The position numbers and the translations under genes were made by a program. This document shows, piece by piece, positions 24,073 through 33,694 of a stretch of 64,000 nucleotides of DNA (positions are counted from its first letter, which is position 1; each line of letters begins with the position of its first letter). The notes under the pieces are model-generated. The model saw only the letters and a program-made list of their open reading frames with translations, had not been told where the DNA came from and did no database searches. The stretch comes from Frigidibacter sp. SD6-1 (lineage in GTDB: Bacteria > Pseudomonadota > Alphaproteobacteria > Rhodobacterales > Rhodobacteraceae). The stretch is taken from NCBI RefSeq assembly GCF_030143255.1, contig NZ_JARJNR010000002.1, forward strand, positions 310,001-374,000, in the 5' to 3' direction.

Positions 24073-24780
24073 ATGAGCTTCCTGCCGACCCTCTCCGCCC
24101 TTTCGCCGCTGGAACTTCTGGCCGGGCTCTTCCTGCTGCTCTCCTGGCTCGCCATCGGCTGGTTCATCGAACATCCGCCAGCGCGCCACCCGTCGGTCAG
24201 CCATCTCATGCAGGCCTACCGGCGCGAGTGGATGCGGGAGTTCGTGACCCGCCAGCCGCGCATCTTCGACGCGACCATCGTCGACAGCCTGCGCCAGGGC
24301 ACGAGCTTCCTCGCCTCGGCCTGCATGATCGCCATCGGCGGCGGTGTCGCCATGATCGGCAATGGCGAACAGTTGCGCGGCATCGCCGACGATCTGGCAC
24401 TCGGGCCGGAGCCTCTGCTGATCTGGCAGGGCAAGATGCTGATCACCGTCCTGTTCGTCACCAATGCGATGCTGAAATTCATCTGGTCGCACCGGCTGTT
24501 CGGCTATTGCGCGATCCTCATGGGATCGGCGCCCAACGATGTGGACAGCCCCGTGGCCTATGCCCGCGCCGCCCAGGCCGCAGAGATCAACATCCTTGCC
24601 GCGCGCAGCTTCAACCGGGGCCTGAGATCGGTCTATTTCGCGCTGGGGTCGCTTGGCTGGCTGCTCGGGCCGCTCGCGCTTCTGGTCACGACGGCGGCCA
24701 CGCTCTACCTGACATGGCGGCGCGAGTTCGCCTCGCGATCGAGGGGGATCCTGCTGTTGGGCGCCGAGCCGACGCCTTAA
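24073..24780 (+). CDS. DUF599-family membrane protein
   Basis: A protein of 235 residues with about four membrane helices: ELLAGLFLLLSWLAIGWFI near the N-terminus, FLASACMIAIGGGVAMIG, MLITVLFVTNAMLKFIWSHRLFGYCAILMG, and LGSLGWLLGPLALLVTTAATLYL near the end. The block FIWSHRLFGYCAI and the N-terminal layout match DUF599, a family of unknown function. It is divergent from glcD and shares that intergenic region. Confidence 0.78.
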   Translation: MSFLPTLSALSPLELLAGLFLLLSWLAIGWFIEHPPARHPSVSHLMQAYRREWMREFVTRQPRIFDATIVDSLRQGTSFLASACMIAIGGGVAMIGNGEQLRGIADDLALGPEPLLIWQGKMLITVLFVTNAMLKFIWSHRLFGYCAILMGSAPNDVDSPVAYARAAQAAEINILAARSFNRGLRSVYFALGSLGWLLGPLALLVTTAATLYLTWRREFASRSRGILLLGAEPTP

Positions 24781-24840
24781 TCTTCTTGCCAAAGCCCGCA
24801 GAAGCGTCAGTATGGCGCTGTTTAGCAAGCGTTCTGGTTC

Positions 24841-26232
24841 ATGGCGTCCCTTTCCAAACTTCTTTTCGTCGTCGGCCTGTGTTTCCTGACATTCGTCTGG
24901 GGTGTCGTCGCAACGACGAAGCAGGTCTTTCCCTATCGCTATGTCCAGCATGTCCTGACCGGGATCGACGCCTGGAAGAAGATGGAAAAGACCCGCCTGC
25001 CGCAGCATGTCATCGGGCCGGCGCCCGATGCCAGCGGCCCGTCCCCGGTCCGCGCCCTCGCGACCAGCGGCTCGGACGACCTGATCCTGATGACCGGGGG
25101 CTTCTTCGAACGGCAGGATATCTGCCCGTCCTTCGGCTGCATGGCCGCGATCATGGACCGAAGCGGCAAGGTGCTTCACAGCTGGCAAGCCGATCCGGCG
25201 ATCCTGTTCGCCACCGAGAAATTCGCCGACTTCACCGGACAGCCCGATCCGCTGAACATGAACGTCCAGGGCGTCGATATCGACGGCGACGGCAATCTGA
25301 TCGTCGTGTTCCAGGGCCGCAACATCTTTCCCTATCAGGTGGGGATTGCAAAGTTCGGCTGGGACGGCGGGCTTCTGTGGCAGCGGATGGACAACAGCCA
25401 TCACTGGCCGACGGTCGGCCCCGACGGTCGCATCTATGTGCCGATCTCGCGCATCGCCCGCGACGAGACCCATGTGGCCGGCACCTCCGAACCGCTCGAT
25501 TGCAAGGGCGGCGCGGTCTTTGAAGAGGGTGTCCAGATCCTCGCCCCCGACGGAACCGAATTGCACCGGTTCTGGATGGCGGACGCGGTCCTTGCATCCG
25601 ACATGCAGGGGCTTGCCTATTCGGTGCGCACCGACTGCGACCCATATCATGTGAACGGCATCACCCTTCTGACGCCCGTGGCGGCGCAGAAACTGCCCGG
25701 AACGCAGGCAGGCGACCTTGTCGTGTCGCTTCGCTCCTCGTCGTCACTTGTGGTGATGGACGCGGAGACCGGCGAGATCAAGCATGTGACGGTCGGGCCA
25801 ATGGTCGCACAGCACAGCCCGCATGTCCTGCCCGACGGCAGCTTCGCGGTCTTCGACAATCTCGGATCGCACGACACGCCCGGCGGCAGCCGCGTCCTGC
25901 GGCTCGATCCGGTCACCGGTCGCAGCGAGACGATTTTCCCCATCGCCGAGAATGCGGCGGGCTGGGGCCTGAATTCGAACGCACAGGGCCAGATCAGCTT
26001 TTCCGACGATGGCACGCGCATGCTCGTGGCCTCGACGCTCGAAGGGCTGGTGTATGAGGTAGAGGTCGCGACTGGCAGGGCCTTGTGGGAATACAGGTCG
26101 ATCTCCGACATGCGGCCCTATCTGGAGATGACGGGGCAGTCGCCCGGAACGGACCGCTTTTTCCGGCTACAGACACAAGGCGCCCGGTTCGTGAGGGCGG
26201 CCGACTATGAGAGGTTCGCCGCAAGGGGCTGA
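24841..26232 (+). CDS. Arylsulfotransferase (ASST)-like membrane-anchored protein
   Basis: A protein of 463 residues with one N-terminal membrane helix (LLFVVGLCFLTFVWGVVAT) and a periplasmic six-bladed beta-propeller, seen as repeated strands such as VQGVDIDGDGNLIVVFQG, HHWPTVGPDGRIYVP and HSPHVLPDGSFAVFDNLGSH. His residues lie at the start of three blades (HHWP, YHVNG, QHSPH), the position of catalytic residues in arylsulfate sulfotransferase AssT. It would move sulfate between phenols without PAPS if active. The disulfide-bond helpers usually linked to AssT are not present nearby. It may instead be a binding-only propeller. Confidence 0.65.
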   Translation: MASLSKLLFVVGLCFLTFVWGVVATTKQVFPYRYVQHVLTGIDAWKKMEKTRLPQHVIGPAPDASGPSPVRALATSGSDDLILMTGGFFERQDICPSFGCMAAIMDRSGKVLHSWQADPAILFATEKFADFTGQPDPLNMNVQGVDIDGDGNLIVVFQGRNIFPYQVGIAKFGWDGGLLWQRMDNSHHWPTVGPDGRIYVPISRIARDETHVAGTSEPLDCKGGAVFEEGVQILAPDGTELHRFWMADAVLASDMQGLAYSVRTDCDPYHVNGITLLTPVAAQKLPGTQAGDLVVSLRSSSSLVVMDAETGEIKHVTVGPMVAQHSPHVLPDGSFAVFDNLGSHDTPGGSRVLRLDPVTGRSETIFPIAENAAGWGLNSNAQGQISFSDDGTRMLVASTLEGLVYEVEVATGRALWEYRSISDMRPYLEMTGQSPGTDRFFRLQTQGARFVRAADYERFAARG

Positions 26233-26240
26233 CCCGCCTG

Positions 26241-28346
26241 TCAGCCCGCGCGCCGCCTCTGCCCTTCGCTCAGCCAAGCGAGCAGCATCAGACCGGCACC
26301 CACGAGGAGCCAGGCCCAGTCGGGCATGAAAGGTTGCAATTTCAGATCGACGGTCCGGTAGGCCTCGCGCGGGGTGATGCCGATCCAGCCGCGGCCGATG
26401 GCTGGGCGCCCGGCGCGGACGGCGCGCACATCGGGCAGCCCGTCCTCGATCCGCGTCACGCCGCCGCCGGTCGCCTCGGCAAGCGGCGCGAGAAGATCGC
26501 CGCTCGCCACCGCCGCCTCAAACTCGCGCGGGCTTGCCGAACCCAGCGCGAAGACCCGTTCCAGATCGCCCTCGACGATACGGTAGAGGCCCGGGCCGGG
26601 CGGTGCCCAGACCTTGGCGTAAAGGCCGGGCTTCACTTCGGCCAGCGGCAGATAGACCGTCTTTCCATCCGGCCCGGTGACCTTGGCGACATGCTGCCCG
26701 CCCGGCTCCATCGTCCGCCGCTCGATCGTGACCTCGGAGCCCTTCACCGTCGCGGTCAGCGCCTCTTCCTCCAGGTCCGGTTCCTTCATCGCCCAATGAG
26801 CGAGGCGACGCAGCAATTCCTGTTGCGGTCCGCCCCCCTCGAACCCGCGGGTCCAGAGCCAGGCCTGATCGGACGCCAGAAGCGCCACGCGACCCTCGCC
26901 CGCCCGGTCCACAACCAGCAGCGGCTTGCCCTCCGGACCTTCCATCAGCGTCTGACCGCGCGCATGGCGCACATCGACATAGCGCAGCCAGCGCCCCCAG
27001 GGCCCCTCGCCGCCCGGTGGCCTGTCCTTGGCCCAGGCTTCCTCCAGCCCGTCGGTCACCGGATGGCGCTTGCCTAGATCGGACAGCTTGGGAAGATAGG
27101 GCCCCTCCAGCACCCGCGTCGTCGGCGCGGCGGGCATGATGTCGCCGAGCGCCGAATAATAGATGCTCTCGACCGAGGCATAATCCGCCCCCGCCGCCAC
27201 CAGAACCGCGCCGCCGTTGAGGACATAAGAGCGGATATTGTCGAGATATTGCGCGGGCAGGATGCCGCGCAGGGGATAGCGGTCGAAGATGATCAGGTCG
27301 AATTCGTCGATCTTGTCGACGAACAGCTCGCGCGTCGGGAAGGCGATCAGCGCCAGTTCCTCGACCGGCACGCCATCTTCCTTCTCCGGCGGCCGCAGGA
27401 TGGTGAAATGCACCAGATCGACCGCGCTGTCGGACTTCAGAAGGTTTCGCCATGTCCGTTCGCCCGCATAGGGCTCGCCGGAAATCAGCAGCACGCGCAG
27501 ACGGTCGCGCACGCCGTTCACCTGCACTACGGCGGCATTGTTCCGCTCCGTCAGCTCGCCCGGACTGGTCGCGACCGTCAGTTGCACGATGTTCTGGCCC
27601 GCATGGTCGAGCTTCAGCGGCAATTCAAGGTCGGCATTGACCGGGATGTCGTAGGAGGCCGCAGGCCCGCCATCGACCGAAATCGCGATCTGCACCAGCC
27701 GACCCGCCTCGGCAGCGGGCATCGCGCCCTGTTCCTCGACCCTGAGGCCGATCACGCTTTCCTCGCCGATGATACCGAAGGCGGGCGCCTCGGTGATCTT
27801 CAGCCGCCGGTCCCAATCGCGCTTGCGACCGGTCAGCAGTACATTGAGCGGCGCGGGAACCGTCAGCGCGAGGTCGGGGTCGTGGATCTGCCCGTCGGTG
27901 ATCAGGATCGCGCCGGCGACGCGCGATTGCGGTTCCTCGGCCAGCGCCCGCGCCAGCGCGGTCTTCAGAAGCGTTCCACCTTCGACCTCGGCATCCGGCA
28001 CCTCGATCCGCCGCACATCGACGCCGGGCATCGCGTCAAGCTCTGCCGTCACCTTGGCGAGCGCCGCGTCCGCCTCTGCCATGCGGTCCTTCAGTCCCTG
28101 ACTGGCGCTGCGGTCGGTGACCACCAGCACGATATCGTCAAGCTTCTCGCGCGTCTCGAATTTCAGTGCAGGCCCCGCGAGGGCGGCAAGGAAGGCCAGG
28201 GCCGCAAGTCCGCGCAGGACTGTCCCCCTCAGGCCGCGCCAGCCGGACAGCGCCACGGCCAGCACCGCAACAGCGGCCAAGGCCAGAAGAACCGGCAGCG
28301 GCAAGAGCGGCGCGAAGGCCAGCTGGCCGAGGTCGAGACCGGTCAT
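26241..28346 (-). CDS. Large membrane protein of the MoxR/DUF58/DUF4159 operon
   Basis: A protein of 701 residues. Two membrane helices lie at the N-terminus (about 13-33 and 42-62), followed by a VWA-like segment (DDIVLVVTDRSASQGLKDR, VAGAILITDGQIHDPD) and a long middle part containing a class I glutamine amidotransferase-like fold (RLRVLLISGEPYAGERTWR, NIRSYVLNGGAVLVAAGADY, GRVALLASDQAWLWTRGFEG). One more membrane helix is at the C-terminus (WAWLLVGAGLMLLAWL). No amidotransferase catalytic Cys is visible in the expected position. It is the last gene of a four-gene run in which each start overlaps the previous stop. Confidence 0.72.
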   Translation of the reverse strand: MTGLDLGQLAFAPLLPLPVLLALAAVAVLAVALSGWRGLRGTVLRGLAALAFLAALAGPALKFETREKLDDIVLVVTDRSASQGLKDRMAEADAALAKVTAELDAMPGVDVRRIEVPDAEVEGGTLLKTALARALAEEPQSRVAGAILITDGQIHDPDLALTVPAPLNVLLTGRKRDWDRRLKITEAPAFGIIGEESVIGLRVEEQGAMPAAEAGRLVQIAISVDGGPAASYDIPVNADLELPLKLDHAGQNIVQLTVATSPGELTERNNAAVVQVNGVRDRLRVLLISGEPYAGERTWRNLLKSDSAVDLVHFTILRPPEKEDGVPVEELALIAFPTRELFVDKIDEFDLIIFDRYPLRGILPAQYLDNIRSYVLNGGAVLVAAGADYASVESIYYSALGDIMPAAPTTRVLEGPYLPKLSDLGKRHPVTDGLEEAWAKDRPPGGEGPWGRWLRYVDVRHARGQTLMEGPEGKPLLVVDRAGEGRVALLASDQAWLWTRGFEGGGPQQELLRRLAHWAMKEPDLEEEALTATVKGSEVTIERRTMEPGGQHVAKVTGPDGKTVYLPLAEVKPGLYAKVWAPPGPGLYRIVEGDLERVFALGSASPREFEAAVASGDLLAPLAEATGGGVTRIEDGLPDVRAVRAGRPAIGRGWIGITPREAYRTVDLKLQPFMPDWAWLLVGAGLMLLAWLSEGQRRRAG

Positions 28347-31144
28347 TGCCCCAGCCTTTCGAGAAGTGCCGGCACATGGACCTGATCGGATTTGTAATTG
28401 CCGGTCAGCACATACATCACGAGGTTGATGCCGAACCGGTAAGCGATCTCGCGCTGACGGTCGCCTGCAAGGCCGCGCCCGACCGGATAGGCGGGATTGC
28501 CATATTCATCCATCGCCCAGGCCGAGGCCCAGTCATTGCCACCGATCACCACCGGGCTGACCCCATCGTTGAGGTTGCGGAAGGGCACGCCCTCGGCCTG
28601 TTCGGCATCGGGCGGCGCCGCCTCGACCCAGATGGCGCGAGAGGTATGGCGGCCGGGGAAGTCCTGCAGCAGATAGAAGCTGCGGGTCAGCACATGGTCC
28701 TTGGGCATAACCTCCAGGGGCGGAATGTCGAGAAGCGCGGCCAGTTCCTGCAGGCGCCGACCCTCCGGTGTCTGCCCCCCACCACCCGCAAGGTCGGCAT
28801 CCCGCGTGTCGAACAGAATCATGCCGCCGGTCTGCAGGAAGCGGTTCAGTTTGCGGTATGCCTCGACCGAGGGCGCGGGCTGGTTCAGCGATATCGGCCA
28901 GTAAAGGAAGGTGAAGACCGACAGGTCGTCCCGTTCCAGATCGACCGCCATCGGCGCGCCCGGTTCGACCGAGGTGCGCTGGGTAAGGATGGCGGACAGG
29001 CCCGAAAGCCCGGCCTGTGCCATCTCGTCCACCCGCGGATCGCCGGTCACGACATGACCAAGCACCATGCCGCCCGCCGCCTCCAGTAGCCGCGCCTCGT
29101 CCGTCTCCGCCGCCCGTGCCGTTCCCCCCATCAGGCCGAGAAGCGCCGCGCCGCCCACCACGGCCACGAAAAGCGCCACCGGCACCCTGCGCGGTGCGCC
29201 GAGGCGGCCCTTGAGGCGCCCCGTCAGTATCAGCGTTGCCAATACGTCTGCGAGCATCAGCAGCACTGCCAGCGACAGCACCCAGCCCTTCAGCGGCCGC
29301 TCCTCTGCCCGGTCCAACCCCTCGATCACGGTTCCAGCGGGCCAGCGGGCGGGGCCGAGCGTCCGGCCGGGCGCGAGCACGTTCAGCGCGAAACTGCGCT
29401 CGTCGCTTTGGTAAAGTCCGGGCGGCATGTCGGGCGCCGGGATATTCCCGGCCAGCCGTGCGCCGGGCACGCCGCCGATATCCTCGGCGGGCGCAAGCGC
29501 GCCGTAAGCGTCCATCAAACGCGAGGCCTGCCAGACGGTTCCCGTCATATCCTTTTCCGCCGGGCGGTTCGGCTGACTTGAAATCGCCAGCCGGTCGAGC
29601 ATCGAGACATAGAGGCCCGACAGGGGAAGGCCCGACCATTCGGCATTGGCCGTCACATGGAACAGCACCACCTGCCCGTCGCCAAGCGCCGCGCGCGTCA
29701 CCAGGGGCGTGCCGTCGTCGAGCGACGCCAGCACCTTGTCCGCGAGGTCCGGCGAGGGTTCGGCCAGCACCTGCGCCGTCACCTTCACCTCGTCGGGCAC
29801 GGTAAGGCCTGCGAAGGGTGACCCTTCGGCAAACGGCGCCACCGTGCGTGGTGCGCCCCAGCTCATCGTGCCGCCGACCGACCGGCCGCCAGGGCGGAGG
29901 GTGACCGGCAGAAGCGGGTCGCGCATCCCGTCAAGGCCCACGGCGGCCGCAAGGCGCGGACCGGCGAAGCGGACGAGCAGGCCGCCTTCTTCCACCCATT
30001 CCGCCAGCCGGTCGGCATCCTCGCCCGGCAGGCGCGCGACATCGGCCATGACGATCACTTCGGGCGCCGCAGGCAGGGCATCGGCAAGCGTGCCTTCCAC
30101 CAGATCGACGTTCGGCGCCAGCGCCTTGCGCAGGTAGTGCAAGGGTGACAGAAGCTCCAACCCTTCCTGCGGCGTCCCCGAGGCGATCAGCGCCACCTTG
30201 CGGCGCTTCAGCGCGTCATCGGCCAGAAGCACCGCGCCCGCCGAGGCCTCGCCCTCGATCTCGAGCCGCGTCACCCGGTTGCGCAACTCGGACGGCAGGT
30301 CGAAAGAGACCTCCTCGATCGCCTCGCCCGGCGTCAGTGCGACGGGCGTGCGTGCCAGTTCCCGCTCGATCCCGGCCGGATCGAGGCCCTTGGCGATCAC
30401 CACCGCCTGCGGTGGCCCGCCGGGAAGCGGGTGGAACAATTTGGCCGTCACCTTGCCGTCGAGAAGCCGCATCTCGCCCAGCGCCCGGGCGCCGCGCGGG
30501 CTCTCGATCACCTGAAGCGTGCCGCGCGCGACGAGTGCCGTGGCGAGCCCTTTCTTGCCCTCTCGGTCAAGCCCGTCCGAGAGCCAGAGCGTGTCGAACC
30601 GGCCCGCAGGCAGGGCGGTGGCCATGTCTCCCATCCGCTCGGCACCGGGTTCCCAGGCCATCGGATCAAGCGCCGCGAGCCGCGCCTCAAGCGCAGCGCC
30701 ATCAGAAAAGGTCAGGTCGAGCGGCGCAGGGTCGGCGAGGTTCAGGAAAGCCACTGCCCGGCCCGCCCTCCGCGCCTCTGCCAGTGCCGCACCCAGACGG
30801 GCACGCCGGGCGGACCAGTCCGCCGCATCCGCCCAGCTTGCATCCGCGACAAGCAGAAACGGCCCGCGGCCTTCGGTTTTGGCAGCGGGGTTCAGAACCG
30901 GACCGGCGAAGGCGAGGATGGCGGCGGCGATAAGTGCGAGCCGGATTAGTAGCAACAGGGGCGGCGTGCGCGCGGCGGCGCTGTCCTCGTCCTTCAGGCC
31001 AAAGAGAAGGACGATGCCCGGAAAGCGCCTGAGGATCGGCGCGGGCGGCACGATGCGCAGGAGGATCCAGATCACCGGCAAAGCGGCAAGCGCCCAGAGC
31101 AGCCAGGGTGTGGTGAAGCCGATCATGCCGCCGAAGAGCGTCAC
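28343..31144 (-). CDS. BatA-type / DUF4159 membrane protein
   Basis: A protein of 933 residues. The N-terminus has the BatA membrane pair (FTTPWLLWALAALPVIWILLR, then LLLLIRLALIAAAILAFAGP). A VWA-like segment without a full MIDAS motif follows, then an amidotransferase-like region (PEVIVMADVARLPGEDADRL, RLAEWVEEGGLLVRFAGPRL). Further membrane helices lie near residues 635-655 and 675-692, and the C-terminal DUF4159 domain is VFTFLYWPI, NRFLQTGGMILFDTRDAD and NLVMYVLTGNYKSDQVH. These proteins accompany MoxR and DUF58 in many alphaproteobacteria; the function of the complex, probably in the envelope, is unknown. Starts and stops overlap on both sides. Confidence 0.82.
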   Translation of the reverse strand: MTLFGGMIGFTTPWLLWALAALPVIWILLRIVPPAPILRRFPGIVLLFGLKDEDSAAARTPPLLLLIRLALIAAAILAFAGPVLNPAAKTEGRGPFLLVADASWADAADWSARRARLGAALAEARRAGRAVAFLNLADPAPLDLTFSDGAALEARLAALDPMAWEPGAERMGDMATALPAGRFDTLWLSDGLDREGKKGLATALVARGTLQVIESPRGARALGEMRLLDGKVTAKLFHPLPGGPPQAVVIAKGLDPAGIERELARTPVALTPGEAIEEVSFDLPSELRNRVTRLEIEGEASAGAVLLADDALKRRKVALIASGTPQEGLELLSPLHYLRKALAPNVDLVEGTLADALPAAPEVIVMADVARLPGEDADRLAEWVEEGGLLVRFAGPRLAAAVGLDGMRDPLLPVTLRPGGRSVGGTMSWGAPRTVAPFAEGSPFAGLTVPDEVKVTAQVLAEPSPDLADKVLASLDDGTPLVTRAALGDGQVVLFHVTANAEWSGLPLSGLYVSMLDRLAISSQPNRPAEKDMTGTVWQASRLMDAYGALAPAEDIGGVPGARLAGNIPAPDMPPGLYQSDERSFALNVLAPGRTLGPARWPAGTVIEGLDRAEERPLKGWVLSLAVLLMLADVLATLILTGRLKGRLGAPRRVPVALFVAVVGGAALLGLMGGTARAAETDEARLLEAAGGMVLGHVVTGDPRVDEMAQAGLSGLSAILTQRTSVEPGAPMAVDLERDDLSVFTFLYWPISLNQPAPSVEAYRKLNRFLQTGGMILFDTRDADLAGGGGQTPEGRRLQELAALLDIPPLEVMPKDHVLTRSFYLLQDFPGRHTSRAIWVEAAPPDAEQAEGVPFRNLNDGVSPVVIGGNDWASAWAMDEYGNPAYPVGRGLAGDRQREIAYRFGINLVMYVLTGNYKSDQVHVPALLERLGQ

Positions 31145-32034
31145 CGCGCACCCCCGAGGACCGTGTGGATCCAGACAAGCGCCGCCATCGGCGGCTGGTC
31201 GGTGCGGTGGATGGTGAACTGCCAGCCCGCCTTCGCGGCGAGCGCCTGCAACCGGTCGCGCCGCTCGGCCAGCCGTTCGATATAGCGGCGGCGCAGACCG
31301 CCCGCCTCCTGCGTCTCATGCCGCGCGGCACCGCTCATCATCTCGAAGACGGTGCGGCCCGCGAAGGGAAAATCCTCTTCCGCCGGATCGACGATCTGCA
31401 TCAGCGCGCCGATCACCCCCCGGGCCGCCGCTGCAAGGACAAGTTCCGACATCCGGTCGATGTCCCCGAAGAAATCCGACAGAACCAGCGCCCGCGCCCC
31501 GCTGACGAGGGTCGCCGTGGCGAGCGCAGCCTCGGCCTCGGGCAGAGGCGCCTCATCTGCGAGGATGCCTGCCACGCGGCCAAGCTGGGCCCGTCCCGCG
31601 CGCGGCGGCGCACGGTCGTCGGCCAGTCCGAACCTTTCGCCCGCCCGTTCCAGAAGAATGGCCACCGCCAGCGCCAGCACCCGCGCCCGCGCGCCTTTTT
31701 CGGGCCAGCGCTCGGAGGAGCGGAAATTCATCGAGGCGGAACGGTCGACCCAGAGATGCACCGACTGCGCGGCCTGCCATTCCTTCTCGCGGATATAGAA
31801 CTGGTCCGACCGGGCCGAGCGGCGCCAGTCAATGCGGCGGGCCTCATCCTCGGGTCGCGCCGTGCGATACTGCCAGAATTCCTCGCCCACGCCCGCACGG
31901 CGCCGCCCGTGTTCGCCGGTCTGGATCGCCGCGGCCAGTTGCCGTGCCTCGGCCAGAAGCGGCGGCAAGGCATCGGCAAGGCCACCGGCCTGCTGCCGGA
32001 GGCCCGCTGCCGCGGCTGGGCCTGCTGGGCTCAT
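31141..32034 (-). CDS. DUF58-domain protein
   Basis: A protein of 297 residues with the DUF58 signature RPEDEARRIDWRRSARSD followed by a VWA-like strand (VHLWVDRSASMNFRS), a degenerate MIDAS. GARALVLSDFFGDIDRMSE is the second conserved block. DUF58 proteins act with MoxR ATPases, which are thought to remodel or insert metal into VWA partners. The TGA overlaps the ATG of the BatA/DUF4159 gene and the ATG overlaps the MoxR stop. Confidence 0.88.
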   Translation of the reverse strand: MSPAGPAAAAGLRQQAGGLADALPPLLAEARQLAAAIQTGEHGRRRAGVGEEFWQYRTARPEDEARRIDWRRSARSDQFYIREKEWQAAQSVHLWVDRSASMNFRSSERWPEKGARARVLALAVAILLERAGERFGLADDRAPPRAGRAQLGRVAGILADEAPLPEAEAALATATLVSGARALVLSDFFGDIDRMSELVLAAAARGVIGALMQIVDPAEEDFPFAGRTVFEMMSGAARHETQEAGGLRRRYIERLAERRDRLQALAAKAGWQFTIHRTDQPPMAALVWIHTVLGGAR

Positions 32035-33035
32035 GCCGCGTCCAGCTTGAGCGCGCCACGCGCCACGTCGGCGATCAGTTGCCCCAGGCTTTCCCCCCGC
32101 GCCCGCGCCGCGAAGGTCAGCGCCATCCGGTGGCTGAGAACCGGCTTGGCCAGCGCCGCCACATCCTCGACCGACGGCGCGAACCGACCGTCGAGAAGTG
32201 CGGCCGCGCGCACGGCAAGCATCAGGGCCTGCGCCGCGCGCGGCCCCGGACCCCAGCTGACCGAGGCTTTCACCGCGGCGCCCGCATCCGTCGCATCCGG
32301 CCGGCAGGCGCGCACGAGATCGAGAATCGCCTCGACCACACCCTCGCCCACGGGCATCCGCCTGAGGACGGTCTGCGCGGCGATCAGCGCGGGCGCATCA
32401 AAGACCTGCGAAGCGATCGCCTCACCTGCCCCGGTCGTGGCCAGAAGGATGTTCCGCTCGGTCTCGCGGTCGGGATAATCCACGTCGATCTGCACGAGGA
32501 ACCGGTCAAGCTGCGCCTCGGGCAGGGGATAGGTCCCTTCCTGCTCGATCGGGTTCTGGGTGGCGAGCACATGGAAGGGCGGGCCAAGCGGCCGATGCTG
32601 GCCTGCGACGGTCACTTGCCGTTCCTGCATCGCCTGCAAAAGCGCCGACTGGGTGCGCGGCGAGGCGCGGTTGATTTCGTCGGCCATCAGCAGCTGGCAG
32701 AAGATGGGCCCTTCGATGAAGCGGAAGGCGCGGCTGCCGTCCTTCGCGGTCTCCAGCACTTCGGAGCCCAGAATATCGGCGGGCATCAGGTCGGGCGTGA
32801 ACTGCACACGCTGGGTCGAAAGCCCCATGACGGTGCCGAGCGTATCGACGAGCATGGTCTTGCCAAGCCCCGGCACGCCCACGAGAAGCCCGTGCCCACC
32901 ACAGAGAAGCGCGGTCAGCGACAGGTCCACGACCCGTTCCTGCCCGATAAAGCGCCGGGCGATCATGGCACGCGCTTGCCCGAGCCGTTCGCCCAGCGCC
33001 TCGATATCTGCAACCAATGCGCTATCCTCAGCCAT
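32031..33035 (-). CDS. MoxR-family AAA+ ATPase
   Basis: A protein of 334 residues. Walker A is LVGVPGLGKTMLVDTLG, Walker B is LLMADEINRASPRTQSALL, sensor 1 lies at HVLATQNPIEQEGTYPLPEAQ and the C-terminal lid ends in VAALAKPVLSHRM, so ATP hydrolysis should be intact. MoxR proteins act as chaperones for VWA-domain partners, here presumably the products of the three genes that follow with overlapping starts. MAEDS at 33035 is preferred to upstream ATGs that would need a non-conserved extension. Confidence 0.92.
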   Translation of the reverse strand: MAEDSALVADIEALGERLGQARAMIARRFIGQERVVDLSLTALLCGGHGLLVGVPGLGKTMLVDTLGTVMGLSTQRVQFTPDLMPADILGSEVLETAKDGSRAFRFIEGPIFCQLLMADEINRASPRTQSALLQAMQERQVTVAGQHRPLGPPFHVLATQNPIEQEGTYPLPEAQLDRFLVQIDVDYPDRETERNILLATTGAGEAIASQVFDAPALIAAQTVLRRMPVGEGVVEAILDLVRACRPDATDAGAAVKASVSWGPGPRAAQALMLAVRAAALLDGRFAPSVEDVAALAKPVLSHRMALTFAARARGESLGQLIADVARGALKLDAA

Positions 33036-33124
33036 GACAGATCGGTCCTTCCCTGCTAGGTATCCCATTAAAGGCAGATTATGCGTCTGACACCAATGGG
33101 GAAAAACCGGAAGGACACCCAATC

Positions 33125-33694
33125 GTGAAGCCCTCGGCGGAAAACATCGCAGCGGCCGCGAAAGCCGCAGGCAAGAAGGGGCCGCCGCCGGTCCATCTGT
33201 GGTCGCCGCCCTTTTGCGGCGATCTCGACATGGAAATCCGCCGCGACGGAACCTGGTGGTATCTCGGCACGCCGATGGGGCGCATGGGGCTGGTGAAGCT
33301 TTTCTCCTCGATTATCCGCAAGGATGGCGACAGTTATTTTCTGGTAACGCCGGTCGAGAAGGTCGGCATACGGGTGGTGGACGCGCCTTTCGTGGCGACT
33401 GACTTCCGGGTCGAAGGTACCGGGCGAGATCAGGTGCTGACCTTCGTCACCCATGTCGACGACGAGGCGATGGCGGGCCCCGACCATCCGATCCGCGTGG
33501 TACGCGACGCCGAGACCGGCGAACCCTCGCCCTATATCCATATCCGCGCCAACCTCGAAGCGCTGATCGACCGCAAGACCTTCTACCGGATCGTGGAGCT
33601 TTGTGTGCATGAGGCGCACGAGGGCGAGCAATGGTTCGGCCTCTGGTCCAGCGGTGTCTTCTTTCCCGTCATCCCCTCGGCCGAGCTGCCCTGA
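33125..33694 (+). CDS. DUF1285-domain protein
   Basis: A protein of 189 residues starting at GTG. The conserved DUF1285 blocks are VHLWSPPFCGDLDMEIRRDG, WYLGTPMGRMGLVKLFSSII, YFLVTPVEKVGIRVVDAPF and HIRANLEALIDRKTFYRIVEL. The structure known for the family is a two-domain beta fold of unknown function. Its stop shares one base with the ATG of the hydroxypyruvate isomerase gene. It is divergent from MoxR with an 89-bp gap. Confidence 0.88.
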   Translation: MKPSAENIAAAAKAAGKKGPPPVHLWSPPFCGDLDMEIRRDGTWWYLGTPMGRMGLVKLFSSIIRKDGDSYFLVTPVEKVGIRVVDAPFVATDFRVEGTGRDQVLTFVTHVDDEAMAGPDHPIRVVRDAETGEPSPYIHIRANLEALIDRKTFYRIVELCVHEAHEGEQWFGLWSSGVFFPVIPSAELP

